Assembly (NCBI GenBank): GCA_011032825.1
Contig: JAADJZ010000007.1
Location: 1,364,001-1,428,000 of the forward strand
Reading direction: 5' to 3'
DNA: 64,000 bases
Source: Massariosphaeria phaeospora
Taxonomy: Eukaryota; Ascomycota; Dothideomycetes; Pleosporales
Positions 13,187 through 23,674 of this stretch are shown piece by piece. Numbering within the stretch: position 1 is the stretch's first letter; each line of letters begins with the position of its first letter. A program made the position numbers and the translations under genes. The notes below the pieces were generated by a model, which saw nothing but the letters and a program-made list of their open reading frames with translations, searched no databases and had not been told where the DNA came from.

Positions 13187-14409
13187 GCAGTAACCTATAG
13201 TAGCTATATAAAAATACCTACGCTGCTACACTAGCTGCTCAAACATTTCAAGCACTTATCGCAATAGCTAATTAATTCAAATTAGAGCTACTTTAGTACG
13301 ACGTATTAAACGCGTTTCTTAATGCTACACTTAATCAAAAGCTCTACGCCTAGACACTAGATAGTTTTAAAAAGAATAAAAAGCTACTACAAGTGCTAAG
13401 AGCTTTGTACGAACTAAAGAAATTACTACTTTTGTAGTACAAGAACCTAAAAGAGATACTAAAGTCTTTAAGCTTAACGCTTATATTAAGATTTCTATGC
13501 GTTTACGCTAACAGCTAGTTAATTCTATTTATCTACGTTAACAATATCGTTATAGCTTTTTACTTATCAAATAGGCATCTACACTAAGAATTTGAAAAAA
13601 AGCTTAACAAGCATTATAGCTTTAAATGCCTTAGAGAACTTAAGTAGTTCTTAGGCATACGCGTTGTTTAAGACACTAACGCACGCACGATTTACTTAGT
13701 ACAAAACGCTTACATTAACAAAGTTGCTGCTAAATACAATATTATTTTTACTAGCTACTCTTTTAAAGTGCCTATGCTAGTAAACTACTTAGAACAATTT
13801 CTTAAAGAACTAAACGAAGCTTAAACGAAAACTTATTAAAAGCTTGTAAGCTACTTTGCTTACCTAACGCAGTATACACAACTTAATCTAGCTCGCGCTT
13901 ACGTTATCTACGCTTTACATTTAACTAACCTAAGTTAAGCGTACGTTAAATCTATTTAAAAAGTGTAGCGTTACATTTTTAAAACAAAGTACTAAGCTTT
14001 GCAAGCTTAAGCTATTAACAAAGCAAAGATACAAAAGTATCTTGCTACACTACAAAACTATCGCGATCCTATTTTTTTTAGAGTATTTAATGCTTTTTTT
14101 GCCAACGACGTTAAAACGCGTCGAAGCTTTTAAGAATACGTATTTTAGCTATTTAGCATAACTGTTAACTAAAAGTCAACACTCTAACGCACTGTTACGA
14201 AATTAACAACTAAAGCAAAGCTGCTTGCTTTATTACTAACTAGATTAGAAATAGAGAAGTAGTGCTGCCTATTTAAAAAACTGTTTTTAAAGCTAAACTA
14301 AACGCTTATTATCTAGTGTAACAATTAATAGATAGTAAGTATAGTTACAAAAAAGCAAAACAAGCTTAGTACTAAGCTTAAACACGTTGACATTTACTAG
14401 AACTAGATC
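13187..14409 (+). pseudogene. copia reverse transcriptase/RNase H segment between the two hAT copies
   Basis: Continues the copia frame broken at 6719. The reading includes a TYAATLAAQTFQALIAIAN stretch, LYELKKLLLL, LILFIYVNNIVIAF (RT active-site region with YVNN), FLGIRVV, and RNase H motifs to KLKHVDIY. It is broken again at 14409 by hAT copy B and resumes at 20411. RIP is heavy. Confidence 0.85.
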
Positions 14410-14803
14410 TAGGCTAGCGAATGAGTAGAGGTTGAGTTAAAGTTAAGTTGCTTTTTTTATAACCCTAACCTAACTCTACCTATATACCCAATCTTTCAAC
14501 GCTAGTACAGGGTTATAGTTGGGTTAGGTCGCATAGACTTTAGGTTAAAGTTGAGTTATCTCGTACAGGCTCTAGGTTATAGTTAGGTTATAGTTAAGTT
14601 GTTATATTTAGAGTTTACATGTTGTATTTCGACGTTAGCAAAGTACAAGTTGCTTAAGTTTATCACAGATTGTTATCACAGCGTAGGATTAGTTGCATTC
14701 TAATAGCTAAGTACAAAGCAACGTCTACGCTAGGTATCGCTAGAAAATTCAAAATCATTATAGCCTTATACCGCTAGAACAAGCAGCAACTAGACTTTAG
14801 CTT

Positions 14804-15356
14804 TTACATTTGCTGCGAACTCTCTTTGTACTTCTTGTAGTATCTCTGTGCTAGATTTATGTTCCTCGTGTTAATCGTCACCCGTTTCGCGTGTATAGCG
14901 TTAATATTGGTATCTATTAAAGTTAGCCTTGCACCTAGCAACAGGTAGAAAGCTATACCTTCAAAGATGCTGATTAGAAAAGCCTCTGTTACTTTTTGTA
15001 TAGCCTCAATTGCACTAGCTTAAAAGCGTAGATTAGGCTTAAACTTTTGCGCAATCTTGCGAACTAGCCGACTAAATAGCAGTTTGCGCATAAAGAGCTT
15101 AGTTGATTTTTAGTATCGTCGAATTTTGCGCAACGCAACAGCTGCATGTTGTTAGAAACAAGGCTGCAATTAACTGCTGTAATAACTTACTCTTTTGCTT
15201 TTAGCAGTAAGGCTTTTTTACACTACTTATTGTTAGTTTCTTCTTGTTCTTGTACAGATTGCTAGATTTGCGAGCTACTTTTGCTGCGAGAGGCTTTCGC
15301 GGAACCTTGCCGCTAGTAGCAAGGTAGTAGCAGTTAGTTTGCTTGGTGCAAGCTAT
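14804..15356 (-). pseudogene. histone H3-like gene inside hAT copy B
   Basis: Three exons (15356-15191, 15141-14959, 14913-14804) join in frame to 152 codons, close to H3 length. The start is ATA (from ATG), then a TKQT motif (H3 K4 context), SGKVPRKPLAAKVARKSS (compare GGKAPRKQLATKAARKSA), VKKP, TVALRKIRRY.KST, SRLVRKIAQKFKPNLRF, ASAIEAIQKVTEAFLISIFE and [14 protein letters not shown]: the H3 tail landmarks and the whole histone fold in order. The segment after TKQT where ARKS (K9) should be is divergent. Three in-frame TAA codons fit C-to-T or G-to-A change of CAA or TGG. Introns are 49 and 45 nt with TCTAAC/GCTAAC branch points. Replication-type H3 or a centromeric variant as ancestor cannot be decided here. 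Confidence 0.9.
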
Positions 15357-15651
15357 TGCGGAAGAATTGATGCGTAATAGGTGTAGTGTAGAGAGTAGAA
15401 AGTCGTGATAATTATTCGTGATAATTACGGCAGGTAAGGAGGCTGCAGAGGCTGCAGCAAAGGTGCGTGTTTTGAGTAGCTAGCGGCAAGGCGCTAGCTA
15501 AGGCTGCAGCCTTTGCAGCAGCGCACGAGCTACCCTACACAGAATTTAGCTTGTAAATCCGCTACCTAACTTTCTGCTACCCTACTTTCTGCCTCTACCT
15601 ACCTACGTACTACAACTAGCTTTATTATCACCTACATTTATCACAAATACG

Positions 15652-16991
15652 ATGGCCGCAATTAAGCAGAAGCTTAACGACGAGATAGACTACGAGCTTG
15701 ATAATAAGTTGCTTCCGCCTTACAAAATTGAGGTTCTAACTAGGTTTGAGCTAGCGAAGTGGAAAGCGCTTACAAATGTAATTATTACAAAAGTTTATTA
15801 CAGCATCTGCTAACAGACTTAAAGCTTTGAGTCTAAAGAGCACGAAGTTCTTAGCGTACTAGCGAATCGCGGTTGCGTTAGATCACGAAAAGAGCGCTCT
15901 ACACATTACAAGCTACTGTCTAAGAGTTAATTAAGCGATACTGCTCGCGCGACTGCTTAGAGAGATTAGACAGCTTACTTAAGTGCTAAAAAAAAAGCTA
16001 TTGCAGATGCTAGTGCAAGAGATCAGCAAGCAAAATACTAGCTTAAGAAAAAGCTTAAAGCGAAGGAGAAGTTTACTGCGTTGTTTACGCACGACTAGAA
16101 GAAGCAGTTAGCAACTAAACTTAAGCTTCTAGATAAGCAACGCTACCGCGCACAGAAAAGCAGTAAGTTATTATATTAGTTTATCACGTTATTGTACTTA
16201 CAATACGCAGTTAAGTAGCTTCAAGCAAAACTTAGCCTTGCCTATAAAAAGTAGGCCCGTATTTATTACAATGTTGACTTTCGACAGCACAAAAACATTC
16301 TTGAACAAATCGCCAAAGCACTAGAAGACAAGAGGAAGATTAAGAATTAGCTAATGTCGCGAATATTTGGCGCTAGCGGGGCTACTAATAGGATTATGCA
16401 ACGTATCTACTCAAACGGATTAGCTAAGTTAAAGAATAATTCGTTTGAGAACGAGAAAGCTAAAATAGATTAGCAAGAGTTTGTAAAGACGTTAACTTTA
16501 GAGAATCTAACACTAGTAACTGCTAAAGACTAAAAGTAAGTTATTACAGCAGTTTATTACATACCTATACTAACTGCACTAGCCTACGCGAGCTTACGCT
16601 TTCTCTCGAACTGCGCGTTAACAGCGACGATGCCTATGAAGATATCAACAGCCCGTATATTCCAGCGCTTACAATTGATAAGTGTAAGAAAGAAGCAAGT
16701 AGCAACTTAGAAATTAATGCGTTCTACAATAAGTGTAAAAACGAATATAAAACAAAAGATTAGTAGAGAAAAGCGTTAGCAGAAGCAAACGAGTCCTCTA
16801 GTGAAAATAAAGAAAAAGTTGAAAATAAAGATAAGAATAAGGAGCAGAATAAGGTAGTAGATGAGGTAGTAGAGCAGACTAAAGTAGTAGAGCAAACTAA
16901 GTCGGTGAAGTATTTAGATTAAGAGAGTTTCTCTAACGATAGTAACGCTTATAAGAAAGCGCAGACCTAAGGCTCTCTACTTTCTATGTAA
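15652..16991 (+). pseudogene. lysine-rich, charged protein of unknown function carried by the hAT element
   Basis: I do not recognise the family. Exons 15652-15777, 15817-16162, 16211-16535 and 16583-16991 join in frame to 402 codons, which supports the splice sites. The protein begins MAAIKQKLNDEIDYELDN, has a long K/A/Q-rich probably helical middle (KKKAIADASARDQQAKYQ..), and ends with an E/N/K/V-rich tail (about 16790-16930) and SLLSM. Several TAA/TAG codons replace likely Q or W codons. It diverges from the H3-like gene across a 295-bp region with TTATCACA motifs, and precedes the transposase on the same strand. Its presence in both hAT copies shows it is part of the element. Confidence 0.7.
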
Positions 16992-17171
16992 ATTAAAACG
17001 TTGCTAGCATAAACACAGCTAGTATCTATTGTTTATAACGCGGCCTAAAACGTGCATAACATTGCGATTAACAAATTAGCAAGTATAACTCAATTAGAAC
17101 TGTAAGATTAAGGCGCTACTACTGCAACTTTAATTCTAGCTCTAATCTCGGTTGCATTACTGCCTTAGCCT

Positions 17172-20044
17172 TTGCGCTTAGACGTTAGAAATATTTCGCA
17201 GGCAGAAAAGCATGTTCTGTTTTTCTTTGACAATCTGCGTGTTCTTCTTTGGCAATGTACTTATTCTCTATCTTTAGTCTACTCTAACACTAATTATTAC
17301 AGTTTATTATTACAGTACCTGCGCTCTTGTACTATACCTTTTGTTATAAACATAGCAGAACTTCTGCTACTTGTTTGTTTATTTAAATTCGACGCTAAGC
17401 AATTCGTTTAAGAGAGAAAAAAGAATAAACTACATCTAGTAAAATATCTTTTTACGCATATTAAAGATAATACAGAACGAGAGGCAGTAGTAACTGCGTA
17501 GAAAATGTAGTAGAGTTCTACTAAGTAGGCTCTAGACCTAGAGACAGCAAATTCGCAATAGAACTTTGCTATACGCACTAGTTAGGTATAGCTACAGTTT
17601 AAAGAAGCTGCTAATTCTAGTAATAGCTACCTCTACGTATTCTGCTATAATTGCGGCCTTGCTTTTTAGCACCTAGCAGTTAAGACTATCGAAACTAAAC
17701 ACTTACTTAACTACTTCGAATCTAGAACCTGCCGAAGAACGCTTGCTTTTATTCACTCTCAACTTCGTTTACAGCTAGCACTACGTTAACCTTAATTTAC
17801 TACTATTGTACTACTATATTCGACCTAGGCCTTTGAACAGAAACTAGTACGAGTAGTTATATATAGCAACTAGTCTTTTTAAACAATTAAGCGGCCCTTA
17901 TTCTAGCGATTTCTTCAATTTCTTTAACCTGATATTTCAAGTATTAGCCAATTCAAATTCTAGGGAATGTTTTATGAACGATTTGAAAAGGCTAAAGTAT
18001 TACTTCTTAATAACATTAGCTAGTTAACTAAGATCTCAATTGCGATAGATAAGTAGTTTGCTTCTAATTATCTTAGTTTCTTTGCAGTTAAAAGATACTA
18101 CGTTAACTGCAACTAGCAGCTTCGAGAGAAGTTGCTAGATTTCGTTTCTCTACGCGGAAGACATACTAGTGCTGCTGCAGCTGCTAATATACTGCAAGTA
18201 CTCTCAAACACTAGCATTAAATTACGCTTTCTAGCAATTACTGCGGATAATGCTAAGAAAAACAAAACGCTTAGTCGTGTTATTGAACAGCAACTAGAGG
18301 CAGAGGACATACTTTAGAGCTTATTAAAAAACTCAATCCTGTGTCTTGCTTACATTATCAACCTTGTTGTTTAAAATATTATTTTACACTTTAAGCTTGC
18401 AGCATTAGTAGGTGCCGACGTTGAACTAAGAGAAATACTACAAAGACGCCATTTAAGCGACGTGCAAGCGAATATCTTTGTTTTAAACTCTTTTCGCAAA
18501 GTATACAGTGCGTTATTACATACTTTTATTACAGCCTAACACACACCTAGCTTTGAGCTATCTGCATAGCAATTAATTCGTTGTTTCAACGATACGAGCG
18601 GTTTATCGCTACGCAACTACACTTGCTACTAAAACAACAGATGTTTGTTATCCGCGACGTTAAAACACGATAGAATTCAACCTACGATATGTGCGAGCGC
18701 GCACTTAAGATCCAAAAATTTATCAACAAATAGCTAGTAAAAGAAATCGCACTTAAGATAACAATTAGTGTAGGTAGTATTCTAGATAATGAGAATACAG
18801 CAGAGGTAGACTTCCGCGACCTTAGGCGACTAAAATTAACACTAGACAAATAGCACTACTTAAAGTTAATTACTAATATGCTTAAAAACTTTAAAGACGC
18901 AATAAACTTCTTAAGTAAAAACTACAAGCTACAAGTCTAGTATATCTAGCTTATGTACAACTGTTTTTTCAACTTTCTAGACAGTATGCAGGACGAACTT
19001 AACGACGACATAGAAAATCGAGATACTTTTAAGTAGCCTACAGTTGTACGAGCCGCTGCAGATAAAAGAAAAGCTAAACTTAGCAAGTATTATAAAAGAA
19101 CTAGCGATGAACGAGAGTTCTTATTTAATTGTGCTACTGTTCTAGACTTTAGCTAAAAGCTTACGGCGTACGAGGTATAGTTATCACAGTTACTTATTAC
19201 AGTCATATGCTAACTGCGCGTCTAGGACGAAACCTAGGATAATCAAAACAAGCACACCTACCGCAAAGAGTTTCTTGATTACTTTGATTGCTATAACGAC
19301 GATACTCGCCTTGCTTCTACTCTTATCTCTTCGTTCCGTACAACTAGACCCTAGAGTAGTAAATAGTTTCAGAGACCAAAGCTTCTGCCCTAGTTGCTGC
19401 CAAGCAGTTTTTCATCTGTTAACCTAAACGAAACAGAAGAAGAAAAGGGCTTAACTCGCTAAGAAGAGAAGGCCTATCTAAGCATTGCCTGCGTACGCGC
19501 TAGTGCTTCTTTTAATATCCTTAAATAGTAGCAAGTAAATAAAAAAACGTATCTACGCCTATTACAAGTTGCAAAAGATGTACTTGCAGTACAGATTGCC
19601 TAGGTTGAGGTCGAGCGCGAATTCAACGTTGCTAAGAATGTTATTGGCGATAAAAAGCACCAACTTGCTGCCTAGACGATTTAGCGGATTATGATATTAA
19701 AAAACTGTATTGCTTAAGAGAAAGGACAGGACAGCGTCTCTTAGTCTGCAAAGGCAAATAATAAAGAACTACCATGTAACGAGGTTGAGGACCTACTTAA
19801 CCTTCGAGCGCAGTATGTAGACTCTACTTCTAGGCCTACATCTACGCCTACACCTAGCCCGTCATCTAGGTTAACACCTAGGCTAACATCTAGGCCTACA
19901 CCTAGCCCGTTATCTAGGCCTACATCTAGGCCTACATCTAGGCCTTTACGATCAAGGATAACTCTGTCAGATAATAATTTAAGAGAAGAGAATTCGCTAC
20001 TTCTGCCACGGAAGCGCGCTCGACCTCTACGCTACCGTAATTAA
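17172..20044 (+). pseudogene. hAT transposase, copy B
   Basis: The frame is legible through RIP stops. An N-terminal C..C-type (BED-like) patch YNCGLAF...KTIETKHLLNYF lies near 17640-17720. The catalytic region includes LLDFVSLRGRHTSAAAA, FLAITADNAKKNKTL and LCLAYIINLVV. Near 18655-18700 is the hallmark DVKTRWNSTYDM. A C-terminal hAT dimerisation block (VLAVQIA.VEVEREFNVAKN, then DKKHQLAA) is near 19580-19690, followed by a repeated P/T/S/R tail from a 12-bp minisatellite (19850-19950). Introns at 18508-18550 and 19175-19225 fit the frame changes. The true start is uncertain: no ATG is seen, and the open frame extends to about 17172. Confidence 0.88.
19830..19955 (+). repeat. AGGCCTACATCT-type 12-bp minisatellite in the transposase 3' end
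   Basis: Tandem degenerate units (AGGCCTACATCT, AGGCCTACACCT, AGCCCGTCATCT) encode a proline/threonine/serine/arginine tail. The mirrored, RIPed version is at about 7195-7320 in copy A. Confidence 0.75.
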
Positions 20045-20410
20045 TATCTGTAGTAATACAACTCTTCTTACTTCACTTGTGTCCTTGTACGTGAATAGTA
20101 GCTGTAATAACAGAACTTTGTAAATACAATTTGCGCGTTCTTAAATGTAATAACTAGCTGTAATAACTCTCTAAACTTTAGCAACTCTCTAAGCTAACAC
20201 ATAACTCTATAACCTAGATGTAACTTTTAACCTAACTCTAACCCTAAGCTTCGATCACTCTAACTAAACTATAACCCAACGCTTTGATAACTCTAACCTA
20301 ACCTCTACCTACGCTAGAGTAACCATGACTCAACTTTAACCCAAGGTCTGTGCGACCCATAACCCAACCTATACCCATCGATAAGTACTCCCTACCTATT
20401 CGCCAGCGTA

Positions 20411-20634
20411 ACTAGATCTGCCAAGAGGTTAAGAAGAACTGCCTCTACGTTTACTAAAAGCTTACAAACTAAATGCTTGCTAACGGCATAACGAAAATTC
20501 TTTTTTAACAAAAGCACGTTGAATTTGTACAGCAACTCTACTAGATCGATATTCGTTTAAATGTTCGTGCGATAGAGAACAACGCTTAAGAAGTTCATCT
20601 TTACGTCGTAAGACAACTACAAAATAAAAGAGTG
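20411..20634 (+). pseudogene. copia 3' coding end between hAT copy B and the 3' LTR
   Basis: Completes the copia frame and ends in a purine-rich tract (AAAATAAAAGAG, about 20620-20632), the expected polypurine tract just before the LTR. Confidence 0.7.
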
Positions 20635-20840
20635 TGTTGCAGTTATAAAGAGAAGCAGATCACGTAATAGTGTTCTAGTGCTACTTTTTTACTTATTAAG
20701 TACCTTTTACTTTAGCTGTATCATAGATACGTCATGTAAATAGACCCTGCTGCTGGCCCTTCGAGAGGGCAGCACGAGCAAAACGACACGACAGGACAAT
20801 ACACAATACTTTTGTTTTCACTGCAGTCTACACTGCAACA
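20635..20840 (+). repeat. copia 3' LTR (206 bp), lightly RIPed
   Basis: Same length and ends as the 5' LTR but retains many more G/C bases, closer to the solo LTR at 42356-42563. Followed by ACATT at 20841-20845. Confidence 0.9.
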
Positions 20841-20845
20841 ACATT

Positions 20846-21240
20846 GCTAGGCGTACCTAGCGCCGAGATCCATTATAGTAATAGACAACGCCTCAATCCA
20901 TCGATCGGATTGTGTACGTCAGCTCTGTCGCGATTGGAGCGTTGTTTTGGAGTACTTGCCGCTGTACTCACCTAACTACAATCCAATTGAGCAGTCTTTT
21001 AAAAAGTTGAAGAGTTGGTTGCGTAGAAACAATCGAGATGCCGCTATAATTGATAATTACAGCTATTACTTGGACTACGCCGTAGGTCGCTGTTGCTACG
21101 AGTTAGCAGAGACCTTGTTTAGGCATTGCTAGTACGTGTTTGATAGAGAGGCGTAGAGAGAGGCGTTAGTGTTTGTTACAGTCGAAATATCGCTCAAACT
21201 GCCACAGCAATGCGACAACACCACAACGCGATAATTTGAT
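20846..21240 (+). pseudogene. Tc1/mariner transposase, C-terminal catalytic part
   Basis: Resumes the frame broken at 2946. It reads IIVIDNASIHRSD (second catalytic Asp), VLEYLPLYSPNYNPIEQSFK (third catalytic acidic residue in NPIEQSF) and KLKSWLRRNN. A TAG at 21130-21132 replaces a probable tryptophan, and more of the frame follows. The LP.YSP..NPIE signature is diagnostic of the Tc1/mariner DDE domain. RIP is light compared with the N-terminal half. Confidence 0.85.
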
Positions 21241-21511
21241 TATAAAAAAATACAGGCGCGACTTAGACCTATACAAATAGTTAGCTCGTTAATTGTTAGA
21301 TAAAAATACGATGTGGTTGTGTTGTTTTGTGGGTACTAGAGGTAACTTGCCTAACTTTTGCAGTAACGCGTTTTTAACGGCCCTCTTCGCACTTCTTCGT
21401 TGCAGGCCATTTGCGAGTGCCTTGCAGAGGCTAGAAATCGCGCTCTAATACAGCGCTGCTGCCAAACGCAGTTCTAGGCGCAGAGGGGCCTGCTTCGCCG
21501 TTACTTGGCGC
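21241..21511. other. spacer inside the mariner element
   Basis: No gene is seen. It lies between the convergent transposase and cargo pseudogene. Confidence 0.5.
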
Positions 21512-23397
21512 CTAGCTACTCTCTCTCTCTCTCTCGCTCTCTATTGTTTGCTCTATTTGTTGCCCGCTCGCTGCCGCCTTATCTCTCGCTCGCTGCCTCT
21601 TTCTTTTGCGTATCAACGTGTCGTTACACCTCTTGACTGTCTCTCGATCCGCTGCCGTAAGTCCGGTGTATTGATAGCGCCATCTTGAAGCTGCGTCCCG
21701 TAGCAAAGAGAGATAGGCTAGCTTTTTGCCAAAGTAGTTCGTCCAAATCTCATACGTCAGGCCTGTTTTAGGGCTGCTATCCATTATCTGGTTAACGTTG
21801 TACTAGCCTTTCATAAACACGTCTCTTCTAATCTATCTAACCAATATAACAACGCTAGGATCGCAGAGCTTTTACCACTCTAAAAATCGCTCTGTGTGTA
21901 TCCGAATCTCTTGTGATATCTCGTACGCGATCGGCGGCCAGTTACTTAATAGTATACGATCTCGAACTGGCACGTTTGGGTTGACGGGTGGCTGCGGCGC
22001 CGGAAAAACCTGTGGCGCCAGTTGAGGTGCGTACATGAACTGACTGGCCGATTTGGCTGCTAAATCTCGTAGCTGTGCCTCCAAAACTTTTCGCTGCAGC
22101 GCCTCGAGAGTATCTCTCTCGCTACCTCTCTCGTCACTGTTATTACTGCCTACAAAGCTGCCAGCTCTCGTCGAGCGAGCGCTAGTACGTTTTCGCCTGT
22201 TTTCAGTTGCCCTATCATCTTTGTACTTCAGCAGCGCTAACCTCACGATATCGGACAGCGCCTGCGTCGTAGATTAGCCGTTTTGACACTCTCGTGCCCA
22301 CGTCGCGATAATATGGCCGTTAGCTGGGTAGTAGTTCTCAAAACGCTCAACGTCGCTTTGTGGCACCCAACAAACGTAGCCTCTGTTCCAGCAGCTAGCG
22401 TTTTGGCACTGCCAACGATCTCTGATGCCTACAACAGGACCGTCACCTGCAACCTCTGCCTGTATCGCCTGATCAAGGCCCTCCTCCTGTATCTGGGTGG
22501 CGATTTGTGGGCGAATCCGAACTGCTGCACCCGCTCGAGGTTGAGCTCGCTGAGAGGCGCCTCCGGGTGGCGTATCCTCTGTTAGGATTAGGTCGAAGTC
22601 TATGTGAGTTTTGTAGCCTGTACTCTTAATAATCTGCTTAGCTAACAACTTGACGCGCTCAAAGCTCATTTGATTATCTCTGCGGATAACTTTTACAGCT
22701 CTATCTTTCTTGTTTTGCCTTGCTGGGTATACGGTGGCGCATATGCTTCGAATGCTCACTCGGCGAGGCGCAAGATCCTCAACCACTCGATTGGCCCACT
22801 GCCACAGTCTTGTACGATCCATGATCTCGAGGGGCCAACTAAGCTCGCTGTCGTTGGCTTTAGGTATACCGTTTTTGTCAGGATCCCCAAATGAAGCTCT
22901 CCATCTTACATTTACAGTAGCACCTGCAGAAACTTCATCTTGGGACGACGGCGATCGCGATCGCTGGCTCAGCCGGGCGCGCACCTGCGAGCCAAACGCT
23001 TGAGTCAATCCTGCCTGAGAAACTGGTATCTGAGAGGCAGTCTCCGCGCCTGCAGTCTCTGCAACCTCATCGTCAACCTCATCCTCTGTACCCCCCCCCC
23101 CTCACTGTTATCCGCTAACTCAACCTCCTCAGACACTAGATCGCTCGGCGGATCGCTCGGCCTATCGTCTTCATCGTATTCGCGTATAAACAGAGATTTG
23201 GCAGCTAAAGATGACTAGATTCGAGTGTTGCCAGAAATCTCGCCCAACGGTTTGCGATGCGGCGGCTCGATCGGATCCTAGATAGGTTGCTTGCCCTGCT
23301 TGTTAGTAACCTTCGCCCTCTTCGTATTTGGCGGATTAATGCCCTGTTCAAACAGCGTGGGCGTTTTGCGCAGGCGTTTGCTAACTAAACTAGACAT
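21512..23397 (-). pseudogene. cargo gene of the mariner element: unknown protein with a C/W-rich module
   Basis: One frame runs from MSSLVSKRLRKTP (23397) to ...SERERESS (21512) but is broken. It has TAG/TAA codons after GKQPI (near 23280) and NTRI (near 23218), a frameshift at an 11-base C run (23091-23101), TAA at 22274-22276, and further TAA/TAG codons between 21785 and 21872. All the nonsense codons fit C-to-T change. The readable product has an acidic N-terminus and a middle conserved-looking module WQCQNASCWNRGYVCWVP ... FENYYPANGHIIATWA, a Cys/Trp pattern resembling proteins seen repeatedly with fungal repeats; family not named. It lies inside the mariner ends, convergent with the transposase, so it looks like element cargo. 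Confidence 0.65.
21519..21545. repeat. CT microsatellite
   Basis: A run of CTCTCTCT in the 3' end of the cargo pseudogene; it encodes the SERERESS tail. Confidence 0.8.
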
Positions 23398-23639
23398 TAA
23401 TTTCAGATAACGCACAAGCAAGCAAAGAAAACGAGCGCTCAGTTTAGCTGCCGCTAGCAACTTAACACTAAAAATATGAGCAATACAAGCCTCAGATTCG
23501 AACAGAAAACAACAACGATAGTAGCCAAATACGGTTTGTATAGCGCTGGGACTGGCAAAACATATTTTACAGTACTAATTTGGGTGCAGCATGATAGCTT
23601 GCCGGTTGCCCGATAATTAGCCGAGCCTCTAATTCCTTT

Positions 23640-23674
23640 TCGGGGTGTACGGGGTGTTTCGCAGAGCACTAATA
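23640..23674. repeat. right terminal inverted repeat of the mariner element plus TA
   Basis: CGGGGTGTACGGGGTGTTTCGC...CACTAA followed by TA. It is the inverse of the left end at 2036-2080 and of the ends of the MITE at 51144-51402. Confidence 0.8.

Larger units (their letters stand above)
14410..20410 (+). mobile_element. hAT element copy B (6001 bp), carrying H3-like and lysine-rich genes
   Basis: Ends are TAGGCTAGCGAAT and ATTCGCCAGCGTA with the 8-bp duplication ACTAGATC at 14402-14409 and 20411-20418. Internal order: H3-like gene (minus, 14804-15356), lysine-rich gene (plus, 15652-16991), hAT transposase (plus, about 17172-20044). Subterminal regions are packed with GGTTRGG/CCTAACCC-like repeats. 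It is lightly to moderately RIPed, so the coding frames are readable. All three genes carry nonsense codons, so no active element is encoded here. Confidence 0.92.
2947..20840 (+). mobile_element. Ty1/copia retrotransposon, complete with both LTRs, interrupted by two hAT elements
   Basis: LTRs of 206 bp lie at 2947-3152 and 20635-20840 (TGTTGC...GCAACA), flanked by ACATT. The internal region is 3153-6719, 13187-14409 and 20411-20634. After correcting obvious nonsense codons it reads an integrase tail (TPYEIV), a reverse transcriptase (YDVLNAFLNA, ALYELKK, YVNNIVIAF, the usual YVDD being changed) and an RNase H/C-terminal part ending with a KHVDIY stretch. It is the same broad type as the remnant at 23675-26461 but with different LTRs. 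Stops are frequent and no product is possible. It sits inside the mariner transposase. Confidence 0.88.
2038..23672 (+). mobile_element. Tc1/mariner-type element with cargo gene, split by a nested copia element
   Basis: The left end (from 2038, TTGTGCTTTGCAAAACAC...) and the right end (to 23672, reverse complement TTAGTGCTCTGCGAAACACC...) are inverted relative to each other, and TA sits outside each (2036-2037, 23673-23674). The same terminal sequence bounds the MITE at 51144-51402. Without the copia insertion (2947-20840 plus one ACATT copy) the element is about 3.7 kb. It encodes a plus-strand transposase and a minus-strand cargo pseudogene. The left half is heavily RIPed, the right half lightly. 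Confidence 0.8.

Noticed and set aside
18113..18310. Minus-strand ORF in the hAT transposase
   Set aside because: Antisense shadow of the LLDFVSLRGRHTSAAAA...ITADNAKKNKTL coding segment.
14401..20419. 10-bp target duplications for hAT copy B and the MITE
   Set aside because: Ten bases do match, but the third insertion (copy A) supports only eight. The outer A/T pair coincides with the element's own terminal T and A, so 8 bp, the hAT norm, is the consistent reading.
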